Below the pieces are notes generated by a model. The model was not told the origin of the DNA. It made no database searches and was given only the letters and a program-made list of their open reading frames with translations. From JBGPIK01 sp041484845 (GTDB lineage Bacteria; Desulfobacterota; Binatia; UBA9968): DNA of 15,551 nucleotides. Position numbers and translations under genes: made by a program. Of the stretch, positions 1 through 6,128 are shown one piece after another. The stretch covers positions 1 through 15,551 of the forward strand of contig JBGPIK010000130.1 in the NCBI GenBank assembly GCA_041484845.1, in the 5' to 3' direction. The stretch's first letter is position 1. Each line of letters starts with the position of its first letter.

Positions 1-29
1 AATTCAGTGTCGAGCTCGGCGAGCTTCAT
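1..29 (-). CDS. Start of an edge-truncated gene
   Basis: An ATG at 29-27 on the minus strand opens a frame of nine codons (MKLAELDTE) with no stop before the window edge. A purine-rich AAGGGGG lies a few bases upstream as a plausible ribosome binding site. It lies 18 bp downstream of the stop of the dimetal-oxidase gene and points the same way, so the two are probably co-transcribed. Too little is present to name a product. That it is a gene at all rests only on the start, the ribosome binding site and the spacing. Confidence 0.4.
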
Positions 30-47
30 ATTCGCCCCCTTCGCAGA

Positions 48-755
48 TTAGGCTGCCTGAGACATGGCATGTGCCATGCCGCCGAAGTAGGCACGGTGCA
101 GATCCATTGATTCCTTTGCGGTATCAATGACATCTTGTTCTCTTCCCGGCGTCACGTATTGCTCAAGAACGTCGATGAACATATCGGAGTGCTTCACGTC
201 GGCTTTACTGTGCGCGGTGAAGTTCGGCATTTGGGCGTCGCTGAACTTCAGATCCTGCTTCCAGATTTTATACAACCGGGTGCAGTTACCACCGCCGATA
301 TCCTCCAACAGCCGATCATCATTTGTCCATTCCGCGATCGTCGAAGCCGCTATCGCCTCCTGCCAAGGATGGTGGCGCGCAATCCAAAACCAGCCGTAAA
401 TGGCCGCCTTCGTGGTTGGCAGCGCCTCGACATTCAAGATCTGGTCTACTGACAAACCAAGTTCTTTCCCCTGGCGAAAAATAAGATCGAGGTGACCGGC
501 TTTGGAATGCTCGTCCTCAATCAGTTCTTCATATTCGTGAGCCATGATCCGTTGCTTCACTTCAAATTCCGGACAATTCGCTGCCACCTGGGGCCAAAAG
601 TTTCGCCTTTGACGGACGTATATGCCGAGCTGCAATAGATAGATGCGCGCTCGCTCGGTGGTCATTTTGATGGAGTAAAAATGGTGCATTTCAGGAGACA
701 GAAATAAATCCCGTACACATTGCCCCAGCGCTTGCCGCCACTCTTGCGCTTTCAT
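48..755 (-). CDS. CADD/PqqC-like dimetal oxidase (heme-oxygenase-like fold)
   Basis: This is a 235-aa protein of the iron-containing redox enzyme family, which includes TenA/PqqC-like proteins and chlamydial CADD. CADD has been implicated in an unusual route to p-aminobenzoate for folate. Visible metal-site features are an acidic cluster (E77, E80, D81, E82) followed by H88, and a clear HxxxDxxH signature at H182, D186 and H189 inside the string HSKADVKH, which resembles the CADD string HEEADVRH as I recall it. A tyrosine at 27 in HHFY sits where CADD has its self-sacrificed Tyr27 (recalled alignment). The open frame runs back to 1013, but I place the start at 755 because a strong GGAGG (767-763) lies 7 nt upstream of that ATG and the longer N-terminus is not protein-like. 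The gene is probably cytosolic. The exact substrate is not determined. The family assignment is firmer than the p-aminobenzoate role. Confidence 0.75.
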   Translation of the reverse strand: MKAQEWRQALGQCVRDLFLSPEMHHFYSIKMTTERARIYLLQLGIYVRQRRNFWPQVAANCPEFEVKQRIMAHEYEELIEDEHSKAGHLDLIFRQGKELGLSVDQILNVEALPTTKAAIYGWFWIARHHPWQEAIAASTIAEWTNDDRLLEDIGGGNCTRLYKIWKQDLKFSDAQMPNFTAHSKADVKHSDMFIDVLEQYVTPGREQDVIDTAKESMDLHRAYFGGMAHAMSQAA

Positions 756-1087
756 GAGATTACCTCCAAATTTCGGTTTTAATTCCCGGATTCGATGAGA
801 TCGCACTGCTGGTGGAGCTGCATGAGTGCGACCGACTCGTAGCACTAACCGATTCGCTAAAGTCTTGTCAAGCGGTAACGGCCGGTCGTGAGTCGTCCGC
901 AAAATCGGCACTCCAACGCCAAAAAACAGGGGAAAAGAGTCTATCCGCCACAAGATCCAGCCGGTTCTATTCTCTATCGCTGGGAAAATCGCAAACGGCC
1001 GAAAGCTTGACACCCCAGATCTACAAAGCTAATTTGAGTTTTAAGGTCTCTGTTTAATTGTGCCGATATAAGCTCCAAGGATTATGG
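756..1087. other. Gene-free divergent intergenic region
   Basis: About 330 bp between the divergent dimetal-oxidase gene and the plus-strand gene at 1088. A minus-strand frame stays open across most of it, but its translation has no recognisable domain and lies upstream of a strong ribosome binding site, so I treat it as non-coding. Apart from a candidate promoter at 844-871, I see no RNA gene or repeat here. Confidence 0.5.
844..871 (-). promoter_or_regulatory. Candidate sigma-70-type promoter for the dimetal oxidase
   Basis: On the minus strand there is a perfect TTGACA (871-866), a 16-bp spacer and a weak -10 GTTAGT (849-844). The implied start site near 837 would leave a leader of roughly 80 nt before the ATG at 755. 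The -35 is convincing but the -10 matches only half of the consensus. Confidence 0.3.
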
Positions 1088-1675
1088 ATGCTTGACCTAA
1101 AGCTACAAGCGAAAACTGAGAAGTTTGCCCGAAGCTTGCGCGCGATTGGCCAGAGCTTGGCAGCTCTATATCCAGAATACTTGGAAATTGAACTAAACGG
1201 AGATAACTACATCGCGCGCGGCAAGGGAAAAGCCGAAGCGACCCAAGCGGGCACCACGTGTCAAACCGGCGTGCTCGGAACAATGTGGAATAAGGTGGCG
1301 CGTCAAAATCTAAAGTCCGGCGCCGTTCAGCCGCCCTCTGTATCGGTTGCCTTTGAGCACGCGTTTACCGTTGCGGATATCGATCAACTGGATCAGACGA
1401 ACGCGGCGCATCGGCGCAGCGAATCAGGCACACCGGATATTTACAGCCTCGCTGAGAGGTTAAGGACTGCTGGCAGAATCGTCGATTCGCATGGCGGTGA
1501 ATTGATCAAACTCATCATGGACTTGGACGCCATAAAATTCGAGTACCGTGATCGCGAAAACAAAGTTTGTCTTGCCGAGTATTCTAATTTTGCGCTTTAT
1601 AAGCTCCAGCAAGAGTACTATTCGGGAAGATCCGATCCTGAATCAAGCGATCCCTGGAAGGGATTAGACCATTGA
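1088..1675 (+). CDS. Hypothetical protein, 195 aa
   Basis: I do not recognise this protein. The frame opens with a TTG at 1058, but the ATG at 1088 is a better start because an AAGGA lies 7 nt upstream. The product is soluble, with no signal peptide or membrane segment, and has mixed charge. It starts with an amphipathic helix-like stretch (LDLKLQAKTEKFARSLRAIG), contains a polar middle rich in Asn, Gln and Ser, and ends in an alpha/beta-looking segment with the string IKFEYRDRENKVCLAEY. It is convergent with the GGDEF-like gene, with about 75 bp between the two stops. Codon usage looks like that of neighbouring genes, so it is probably real. Confidence 0.55.
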   Translation: MLDLKLQAKTEKFARSLRAIGQSLAALYPEYLEIELNGDNYIARGKGKAEATQAGTTCQTGVLGTMWNKVARQNLKSGAVQPPSVSVAFEHAFTVADIDQLDQTNAAHRRSESGTPDIYSLAERLRTAGRIVDSHGGELIKLIMDLDAIKFEYRDRENKVCLAEYSNFALYKLQQEYYSGRSDPESSDPWKGLDH

Positions 1676-1751
1676 GCGTTAGCGGGCCAGACGGAACGGC
1701 CGTCCATCTACAAGCTAGATTCACTCAATGCAACTGCTTTTTGTTCGACAG

Positions 1752-2615
1752 CTAATTTAAAGCCGGCAAAGAATCGACATTGGCAATCTGCAGAAGGTCC
1801 CTCGTACCTCCCTTCATCCGAGTCATCTGTGCCTCGGCCTGGTGCATCAGCTCCGCAATGCTCTGGGGCGCCTGAGTGCAAGCGATTGCGCTGATAAAGA
1901 AAGTTACCGGCTGGGCATACTTCCGTCTCTCATCTTTTAGCGCAGTATGAACCTGCTCCAAGATCGAATTGGCGTCGGCCGAGCCGACCTTTGGCAGCAA
2001 AACCGCAAACGAAGTGCCACCGATTCGTCCCACCAGGTCGGGCCTGGGCACATGCTGCCGTATCGCATGAGCAATAGTGCAGATCATCTGATCTCCCGTC
2101 GCATAACCGAGGCGATGATTGATCCACTTGAATCCCGCGAGATCGATGAAGGCCAGCGTCAGCGGCTCGATGCCAAAGGCCCGTTCCATCTCTCGCGCCG
2201 TCAGCTCATAAAACGCCCGGCCATTCGGTAGGCCCGTGAGAAAATCGCGCCTGGCAAGCTCTGATAAGGCGTCGAATTTGGCGCGCAATTGCGACAGGCT
2301 GAGCGAAAATACCACGAATGCGCCCGTCCTCATGAGAAAATTCCAACCGTCGATCCACGAGGACGAATAGGCGCGACCGTCTAGGGAATCAGTAACGAGC
2401 CATACAAGAGAACACATGACGGCAAGATAAATACCTGTATTTCTATTTATGTACCAACTCGCCAAAGCGATGGGCACGAGATAAAAAACCAGAAAGTGAA
2501 TTTCCGCACCGATTTCAAAATCAAGGAGGCCCAGTAAAATGGTGAGGCCCATGGCAATGAGCGCCACCGTTTGTTTGGATCTATGCTCCAAAAACTTCAA
2601 GAGATGTTGAATCAT
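1752..2615 (-). CDS. Membrane protein with degenerate GGDEF domain
   Basis: A 287-aa protein. Residues about 15-110 contain four hydrophobic segments (roughly 16-32, 40-57, 62-77 and 92-109) that anchor a cytoplasmic domain. Residues about 118-275 form a GGDEF (diguanylate cyclase) domain, recognised by DFLTGLPNGRAFY at 124-136, FIDLAGFKWIN at 156-166 and RIGGTSFAVLLP at 197-208. The catalytic signature GG(D/E)EF is replaced by GGTSF (199-203), the second aspartate of the usual DxD is Ala160, and no RxxD inhibitory site is seen just upstream. It is therefore unlikely to make cyclic di-GMP and may act as a ligand-binding or scaffold protein instead. The start is supported by an AGGA 9 nt upstream of the ATG at 2615. 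Confidence 0.85.
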   Translation of the reverse strand: MIQHLLKFLEHRSKQTVALIAMGLTILLGLLDFEIGAEIHFLVFYLVPIALASWYINRNTGIYLAVMCSLVWLVTDSLDGRAYSSSWIDGWNFLMRTGAFVVFSLSLSQLRAKFDALSELARRDFLTGLPNGRAFYELTAREMERAFGIEPLTLAFIDLAGFKWINHRLGYATGDQMICTIAHAIRQHVPRPDLVGRIGGTSFAVLLPKVGSADANSILEQVHTALKDERRKYAQPVTFFISAIACTQAPQSIAELMHQAEAQMTRMKGGTRDLLQIANVDSLPALN

Positions 2616-3016
2616 CGGCGAATTCCTGCTGTATAGGGGCGGTCAAAACAATCGGCTCGAGTGCAATACTATTCTAAGGACCGGCCGCGGTCAAATGTCG
2701 GTACCGGGGTCAAAGCCAGAGCAAGGGTAGGCCGTAACCAAAACTAACCATCGCACACCGGGCAGTCGTAATCAGGGCTGTAGAGATACGGTGAGGAGGG
2801 CTTTAGCGCTTTTCCATTGGTCGAGGCGGGAATTGCACTTAACCCGTAAGTGATCGAGTACACGGAGTATTCTCAGTTCAAAATATCCTTGCTCCCCCCA
2901 TAGTTGCCCCCACGAACTTCTTCTTGTTCACCCCATAGCCGACACACTATAGCGATTTCCATATGCGCTGCTGCTCAAAAACAAAACGCAGCGATGGATT
3001 GCAATTCGAATTTATG
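2616..3016. other. Gene-free intergenic region
   Basis: About 400 bp between the divergent GGDEF-like gene and the toxin gene. An open plus-strand frame starting near 2904 overlaps the toxin gene out of frame and has no recognisable protein character. A small inverted repeat, GACCG/CGGTC (2679-2692, 4-nt loop), lies upstream of the GGDEF-like gene but has no T-tract. I find no tRNA, small RNA or mobile-element ends. Confidence 0.45.
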
Positions 3017-3036
3017 TTATAGTAAATTTACAATAA
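3017..3036. promoter_or_regulatory. Palindromic operator of the toxin-antitoxin pair
   Basis: A 20-bp AT-rich palindrome centred between 3026 and 3027, with TTATAGTAAA as left arm and TTTACAATAA as right arm. Nine of ten base pairs match; the only mismatch is 3021/3032. It ends 4 bp before the toxin start codon and contains a -10-like TATAGT (3018-3023). Autoregulation by the XRE antitoxin binding a palindrome over its own promoter is the rule in this family, so an operator is the natural reading. With that -10, transcription would start about 10 nt before the ATG, which agrees with the lack of a Shine-Dalgarno sequence. The -35 is weak. Confidence 0.6.
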
Positions 3037-3040
3037 ATGG

Positions 3041-3418
3041 ATGGTGTGTGATTTGGCCTTTGAGGTTCCGATACTGCGGCCGGTGGTGTGGATGGGAAAC
3101 ACAAGAAGAAACCTTCGGGCATTTCCCGTGGAAGCGCAAAAACTTATCGGGGACGAATTACAGCTGCACCAATTCGGCGGGATGCCCGCGGATGCAAAGC
3201 CGTTCAAAGGCGTCGGCAGCGGGGTTTTTGAGATTGCGTTGCGGTATGACAGAAATGCATTGCGCACGGTTGTGGCGGTCCAACTGGGAAAGAAGCTTTA
3301 CGTGTTGCACGCGTTTCAGAAAAAATCGAAGCGAGAAATTGAAACCCCGAAACATGATGTCGATTTGATCGTGCAACGGTACAAAGAGGCGAAGGAACTT
3401 GCGAAACATGAAACATAA
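3041..3418 (+). CDS. RelE/HigB-like toxin, phage Gp49 (DUF891) type
   Basis: A 125-aa toxin of the type II toxin-antitoxin Gp49/DUF891 branch of the RelE/ParE fold, expected to cleave ribosome-bound mRNA. The family pattern is clear from residue 12: LRPVVWMGNTRRNLRAFP at 12-29, then AKPFKGVGSGVFEI at 52-65, then a core strand followed by LYVLHAFQKKSKREIETPKHDVDLI at 86-110. The basic FQKKSK stretch and the Thr-Pro-Lys-His segment are hallmarks of the family. The ATG at 3041 has no ribosome binding site, but the family core begins just after it, so later starts would truncate the fold. The gene overlaps the antitoxin start by 11 nt, the usual arrangement for a translationally coupled toxin-first pair. 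Confidence 0.88.
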   Translation: MVCDLAFEVPILRPVVWMGNTRRNLRAFPVEAQKLIGDELQLHQFGGMPADAKPFKGVGSGVFEIALRYDRNALRTVVAVQLGKKLYVLHAFQKKSKREIETPKHDVDLIVQRYKEAKELAKHET

Positions 3419-3743
3419 GAAGATCAGATTTGAAGAGGGCAGCGGAAACGTCTTCGCCGACCTGGGGATCAAGGACTCAGACGAGTTATTTGCACGGGCT
3501 CAGATCGGTTATTGCGTTCACAAAGTCATCGAAGCTAAAAACCTCAAGCAGCGAGAAATCGCCACCGTTCTTGGCATCGCACAATCCGACGTGTCACACC
3601 TCATGAATGGCCATTACAACCGTTTCACCACCGACAAGCTACTCGATTTTCTCAAGCGGTTAGATCGAAAGGTGACTATCCGCATCGCGCCGCGCAAGGC
3701 GGGCGAGCCATTTCAGCAAGTCTCTTTGGCATCGCCCAAGTAG
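3408..3743 (+). CDS. XRE-family antitoxin partner
   Basis: A 111-aa DNA-binding antitoxin of the HTH_37/HigA2-like group that neutralises the upstream toxin and represses the operon. The helix-turn-helix is the segment LKQREIATVLGIAQSDVSHL, followed by MNGHYNRFTTDKLLDFLKRLDR. The N-terminal part, with FADLGIKDSDELFARAQIG, is typical of this group. The frame is open from a TTG at 3399, but the AAGGA at 3392-3396 is well placed only for the ATG at 3408, so I use that start. The toxin stop falls inside its first codons. Confidence 0.88.
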   Translation: MKHKKIRFEEGSGNVFADLGIKDSDELFARAQIGYCVHKVIEAKNLKQREIATVLGIAQSDVSHLMNGHYNRFTTDKLLDFLKRLDRKVTIRIAPRKAGEPFQQVSLASPK

Positions 3744-3822
3744 TGAGTCAGTTGCCGCAGCGGCTGTTGCCGTATCAATTCCTAAGTGGTGCAAAGTCCC
3801 AATCGGTCAAGGCACATAAACC

Positions 3823-4104
3823 ATGAAGATGAAAAATCCACCCCACTTTGGCCGACTCGTGCGCCAAGAGTGCCTTGAGCCGCTAGGAATTTCCGTAACC
3901 CAAGGAGCGAAGATTCTTGGCGTCACACGCCAGGCCCTAAATAGTTTGGTCAATGGCAAAGCGGCGATCTCCCCTGAAATGGCGATCCGACTCGATAAAG
4001 CATTTGGCGGCGGCGCCGAGACCTGGCTTCGCCTCCAGGCAACCTACGATCTCGCCCAGGCTGAAAAACGCGCCGACAAAATCAAAGTCCGGCGCATTGC
4101 TTAA
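3823..4104 (+). CDS. Orphan HigA-type addiction-module antitoxin
   Basis: A 93-aa HigA/VapI-type XRE protein. It has the characteristic PPHFGRLVRQECLEPLGISV start (6-25), the helix-turn-helix TQGAKILGVTRQALNSLVNG, and the conserved tail IRLDKAFGGGAETWLRLQ. Members of this subfamily normally follow immediately after a HigB toxin gene. Here only 79 bp separate it from the preceding antitoxin and no HigB-like frame exists on either side. An AAGG lies 10 nt upstream of the ATG. It may be a remnant of a lost HigBA module or a transcriptional regulator, possibly read through from the upstream toxin-antitoxin operon. It belongs to a different subfamily from the upstream antitoxin. Confidence 0.85.
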   Translation: MKMKNPPHFGRLVRQECLEPLGISVTQGAKILGVTRQALNSLVNGKAAISPEMAIRLDKAFGGGAETWLRLQATYDLAQAEKRADKIKVRRIA

Positions 4105-4138
4105 ACTGAATGACAATTTCAACGCTACAAAGTTCAAC

Positions 4139-5305
4139 TCAGGACTCTGTGTCGTTGTCTAGGGCGCCATCAGAAAGCAATGTAAGATGGATCGGATCGA
4201 TGGAGTCAGCGTATCGATAAGCCCATGCCAACCACTCCGAAAGATCAGGAACTTTGTTGTTCCTTTCTTTTGCTTCAGCAATTGCCCTTTCGACGTTTGC
4301 AACGAATTCACGGATCTTTTGGCTTTGGTTCCAATTCGCGACCACTTGTTCAAGGTGTTTGATTTTCTCTTCTTCCTTCCGCCGCCGTTCCTGTTCCTCC
4401 AATCGTCTCCGTTCGTTTTCTTGCCGATCTCTTTCCCAACATTCCCTTTCTAATCTTACGGCCCTTACGCCTTCGGCTGCTGCACGCAATCCGACAATGA
4501 CTGACCCCAAGCAGTTCTCAAGGCGTTGTCTCTTCCCGTCCGACCACACCCTACGGACGCCCTCTCCACAATAAGTAACGATGTTCAACGCAAAATTTTG
4601 CGAAGGAAAAAATTCGTACTCCTTGCGATCTCGTAACCAATACGACTTTTCGCGATCCCGCAACTGCGCTGCTGTGAACTGTTTTTCTTTTCTGGTCAGA
4701 ATTTCCTTCAACTCAATCTCCAGGGTCTCATCGAGAATATTGACGCAGGTCTGGCGCATACGGTCCTTCTTAACCACCGTGACCGTCGAGCCTTGGGACT
4801 CCAGCGCCTTAATTAAAGCATTCATTATACGCATCGCGCGGCCAACACTCTGACGACCCACTGAAACATTGAGGCAACCGTCGATTCCAGCTCTTAAGAT
4901 ACCCGTCTGATCAGCCACTTCGCTTTTTAGCGCATCCATCGTCCATCTCACGAGCGGATGCGGTGACGTCAAACGTTCGGGTACCACGAGCTGTACTTCA
5001 TTCATCGACGTGCTCGATTTCACCCTTTCGATAGTGGAATGTGGTGTTTTTTTGCCGATTTTGATGACTTCCAATCCAGGGTTGTCAATAGTCGATAAAG
5101 GCGTCTGTGTAACAAGCTTTCCGTGCGCAAGCTTGGCCCAATAACCCAGCGGGGGTTTGGGAATCAAATGTTTCTTGCAAATCTTTCCGAGAGCAACGTC
5201 AGAAAGTCCAAAGGACTCGCCAAGCTTTGTTGTTGGAGTCTGCCAAATCTTTTCGTACAGCTCCTTACGTGAAAGCGTCACAGTTTCAGATTGGTCGTTA
5301 TCCAT
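4139..5305 (-). CDS. Conserved hypothetical protein with HTH-like N-terminus and coiled coil
   Basis: A 388-aa soluble protein of a widespread but, to my knowledge, uncharacterised family. Residues about 10-62 look like a helix-turn-helix (LSRKELYEKIWQTPTTKLGE, then SDVALGKICKKHLIPKPPLG and GYW). This opening is familiar from many hypothetical proteins. Residues about 110-280 form a mixed alpha/beta middle. Residues about 281-335 are a highly charged Arg/Glu coiled coil, and the C-terminus is acidic. The start at 5305 is chosen because GAGGAG (5317-5312) lies 6 nt upstream. A possible promoter (TTGAGA at 5353-5348, 17-bp spacer, weak TGTTAG at 5330-5325) precedes it. Its stop faces the stop of the orphan antitoxin across 34 bp. 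Function unknown; a role in DNA binding or defence is only a guess from context. Confidence 0.7.
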   Translation of the reverse strand: MDNDQSETVTLSRKELYEKIWQTPTTKLGESFGLSDVALGKICKKHLIPKPPLGYWAKLAHGKLVTQTPLSTIDNPGLEVIKIGKKTPHSTIERVKSSTSMNEVQLVVPERLTSPHPLVRWTMDALKSEVADQTGILRAGIDGCLNVSVGRQSVGRAMRIMNALIKALESQGSTVTVVKKDRMRQTCVNILDETLEIELKEILTRKEKQFTAAQLRDREKSYWLRDRKEYEFFPSQNFALNIVTYCGEGVRRVWSDGKRQRLENCLGSVIVGLRAAAEGVRAVRLERECWERDRQENERRRLEEQERRRKEEEKIKHLEQVVANWNQSQKIREFVANVERAIAEAKERNNKVPDLSEWLAWAYRYADSIDPIHLTLLSDGALDNDTES

Positions 5306-5897
5306 TGACTGCTCCTCGTTTGGTCTAACACGCACGCGCTAACGCTTTCTCAAAAGGTTTGGGAATTTCCAGGCGAAAGAATTTAGCCGATGTATCGGCG
5401 AGACCCCGCTTTCTTATCACGAATGATTTCGTAAAGTTTGCCGAGTTCGAGTAAACCGTCTTAGCGGTCATTATCTATACAAACCGCGAAATGTATCAGC
5501 ATTCTTGTTCGCTTTTTCAGTGTCAACCAATTAGCTAAAACGCATAGTTGGCATACACTGTCCCGCTCTGATTCGCTTTATGAACTCACGCACCGTTTGC
5601 ACGAGACACTGCGACGGACAGATATGGCCGCCGATGGAACCAACATCAGCCTTAATGATGCTCAGGTTTACATGCATAGTCGTCCCCTTTTTATTTCAAT
5701 TACATTTCACCTAGAGGCCCCAGAATCGAAGACTCCATGGCAAAGCCGTCGGCCGGACATGCCAGGATTTCCAATTGCTAGGAATCGCACGTTCTTAAAT
5801 TCCGATGATTGGGGAAGTGGGCAGGAGAATCCCGTCCTAAAGAAGTTCTCTTCATAGGATTTCCTGTAAATTCCAGCAGGCTACGCTTCAGGGCCAA

Positions 5898-5914
5898 CCG
5901 GCATGGTTGTTGCG
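5898..5914 (+). promoter_or_regulatory. bamB: Candidate sigma-54 (-24/-12) promoter of the bam operon
   Basis: The string CCGGCATGGTTGTTGCG has the invariant GG (5900-5901), exactly 10 bp, then GC (5912-5913), with TTGC intact and GGCA-G matching the -24 element. It departs from the TGGCACG-N4-TTGC consensus at the first T, the second C and the base after TTGC. Transcription would start near 5925, leaving a leader of about 200 nt before bamB. No competing sigma-70 promoter is convincing in the same stretch. An NtrC-type activator would be needed; none is encoded in the window. Confidence 0.4.
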
Positions 5915-5981
5915 GTTCCCCTCCACGAAACTGAGACAGTAGCAGTGCGGTTTACCTTATGCGCGAATTCCCCCTAAATTA

Positions 5982-6014
5982 AGGTGGATTTGGTCCCATG
6001 GCCCAGATCCCCCT
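5982..6014 (+). repeat. Hairpin in the bamB leader
   Basis: AGGTGGATTTGG (5982-5993) can pair with CCAGATCCCCCT (6003-6014) around a 9-nt loop, giving 12 positions with one mismatch and one G-U pair. The 5' half can alternatively pair with CCCCCT at 5970-5975, and TAAGGT (5980-5985) with ACCTTA at 5954-5959, so competing structures are possible. No T-tract follows, so it is not an ordinary intrinsic terminator. Confidence 0.35.
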
Positions 6015-6128
6015 CAGGGAAGTGGGAGTTGTATCGATTCGGAGCCATCCGTCCGGCCGTTGGTGTGAGAAAAAAGTGAGTTCTTCAGCAAACTTGTTAG
6101 AGAGATAATAAGCTTAGGGGGCTAGGAA

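Larger units (their letters stand above)
5306..6128. other. Gene-free region leading into the bam operon
   Basis: About 820 bp with no convincing gene. A plus-strand open frame at 5597-5857 (86 aa) lacks a good ribosome binding site and any recognisable domain, so I do not call it. The right-hand 230 bp carry a sigma-54-like motif and hairpins that are likely the bamB promoter and leader. An AGGGGG (6116-6121), 7 nt before the bamB ATG, is its ribosome binding site. The rest shows nothing I can identify. Confidence 0.5.

Noticed and set aside
756..1013. N-terminal extension of the dimetal-oxidase frame
   Set aside because: The frame is open but the GGAGG at 767-763 supports the ATG at 755, and the family core begins after it.
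1690..1704. GACGG/CCGTC hairpin between convergent genes as a terminator
   Set aside because: Only a 5-bp stem with no adjacent T-tract.
2904..3368. Plus-strand open frame of 154 codons
   Set aside because: It overlaps the toxin gene in another frame and its translation is Cys/Arg/Ser-rich nonsense, so it is a shadow frame.
5323..5344. Integron attC-like core sites near CTAAC strings
   Set aside because: The two CTAAC strings are in the same orientation and no complementary GTTRRRY core is properly placed; no integrase is seen.
5597..5857. Open frame of 86 codons upstream of bamB
   Set aside because: No good ribosome binding site, no recognisable domain and odd composition. More likely chance in a non-coding region.
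6081..6109. Sigma-70 promoter TTCTTC / GATAAT just upstream of bamB
   Set aside because: The -35 is poor and the start site would fall on the ribosome binding site.
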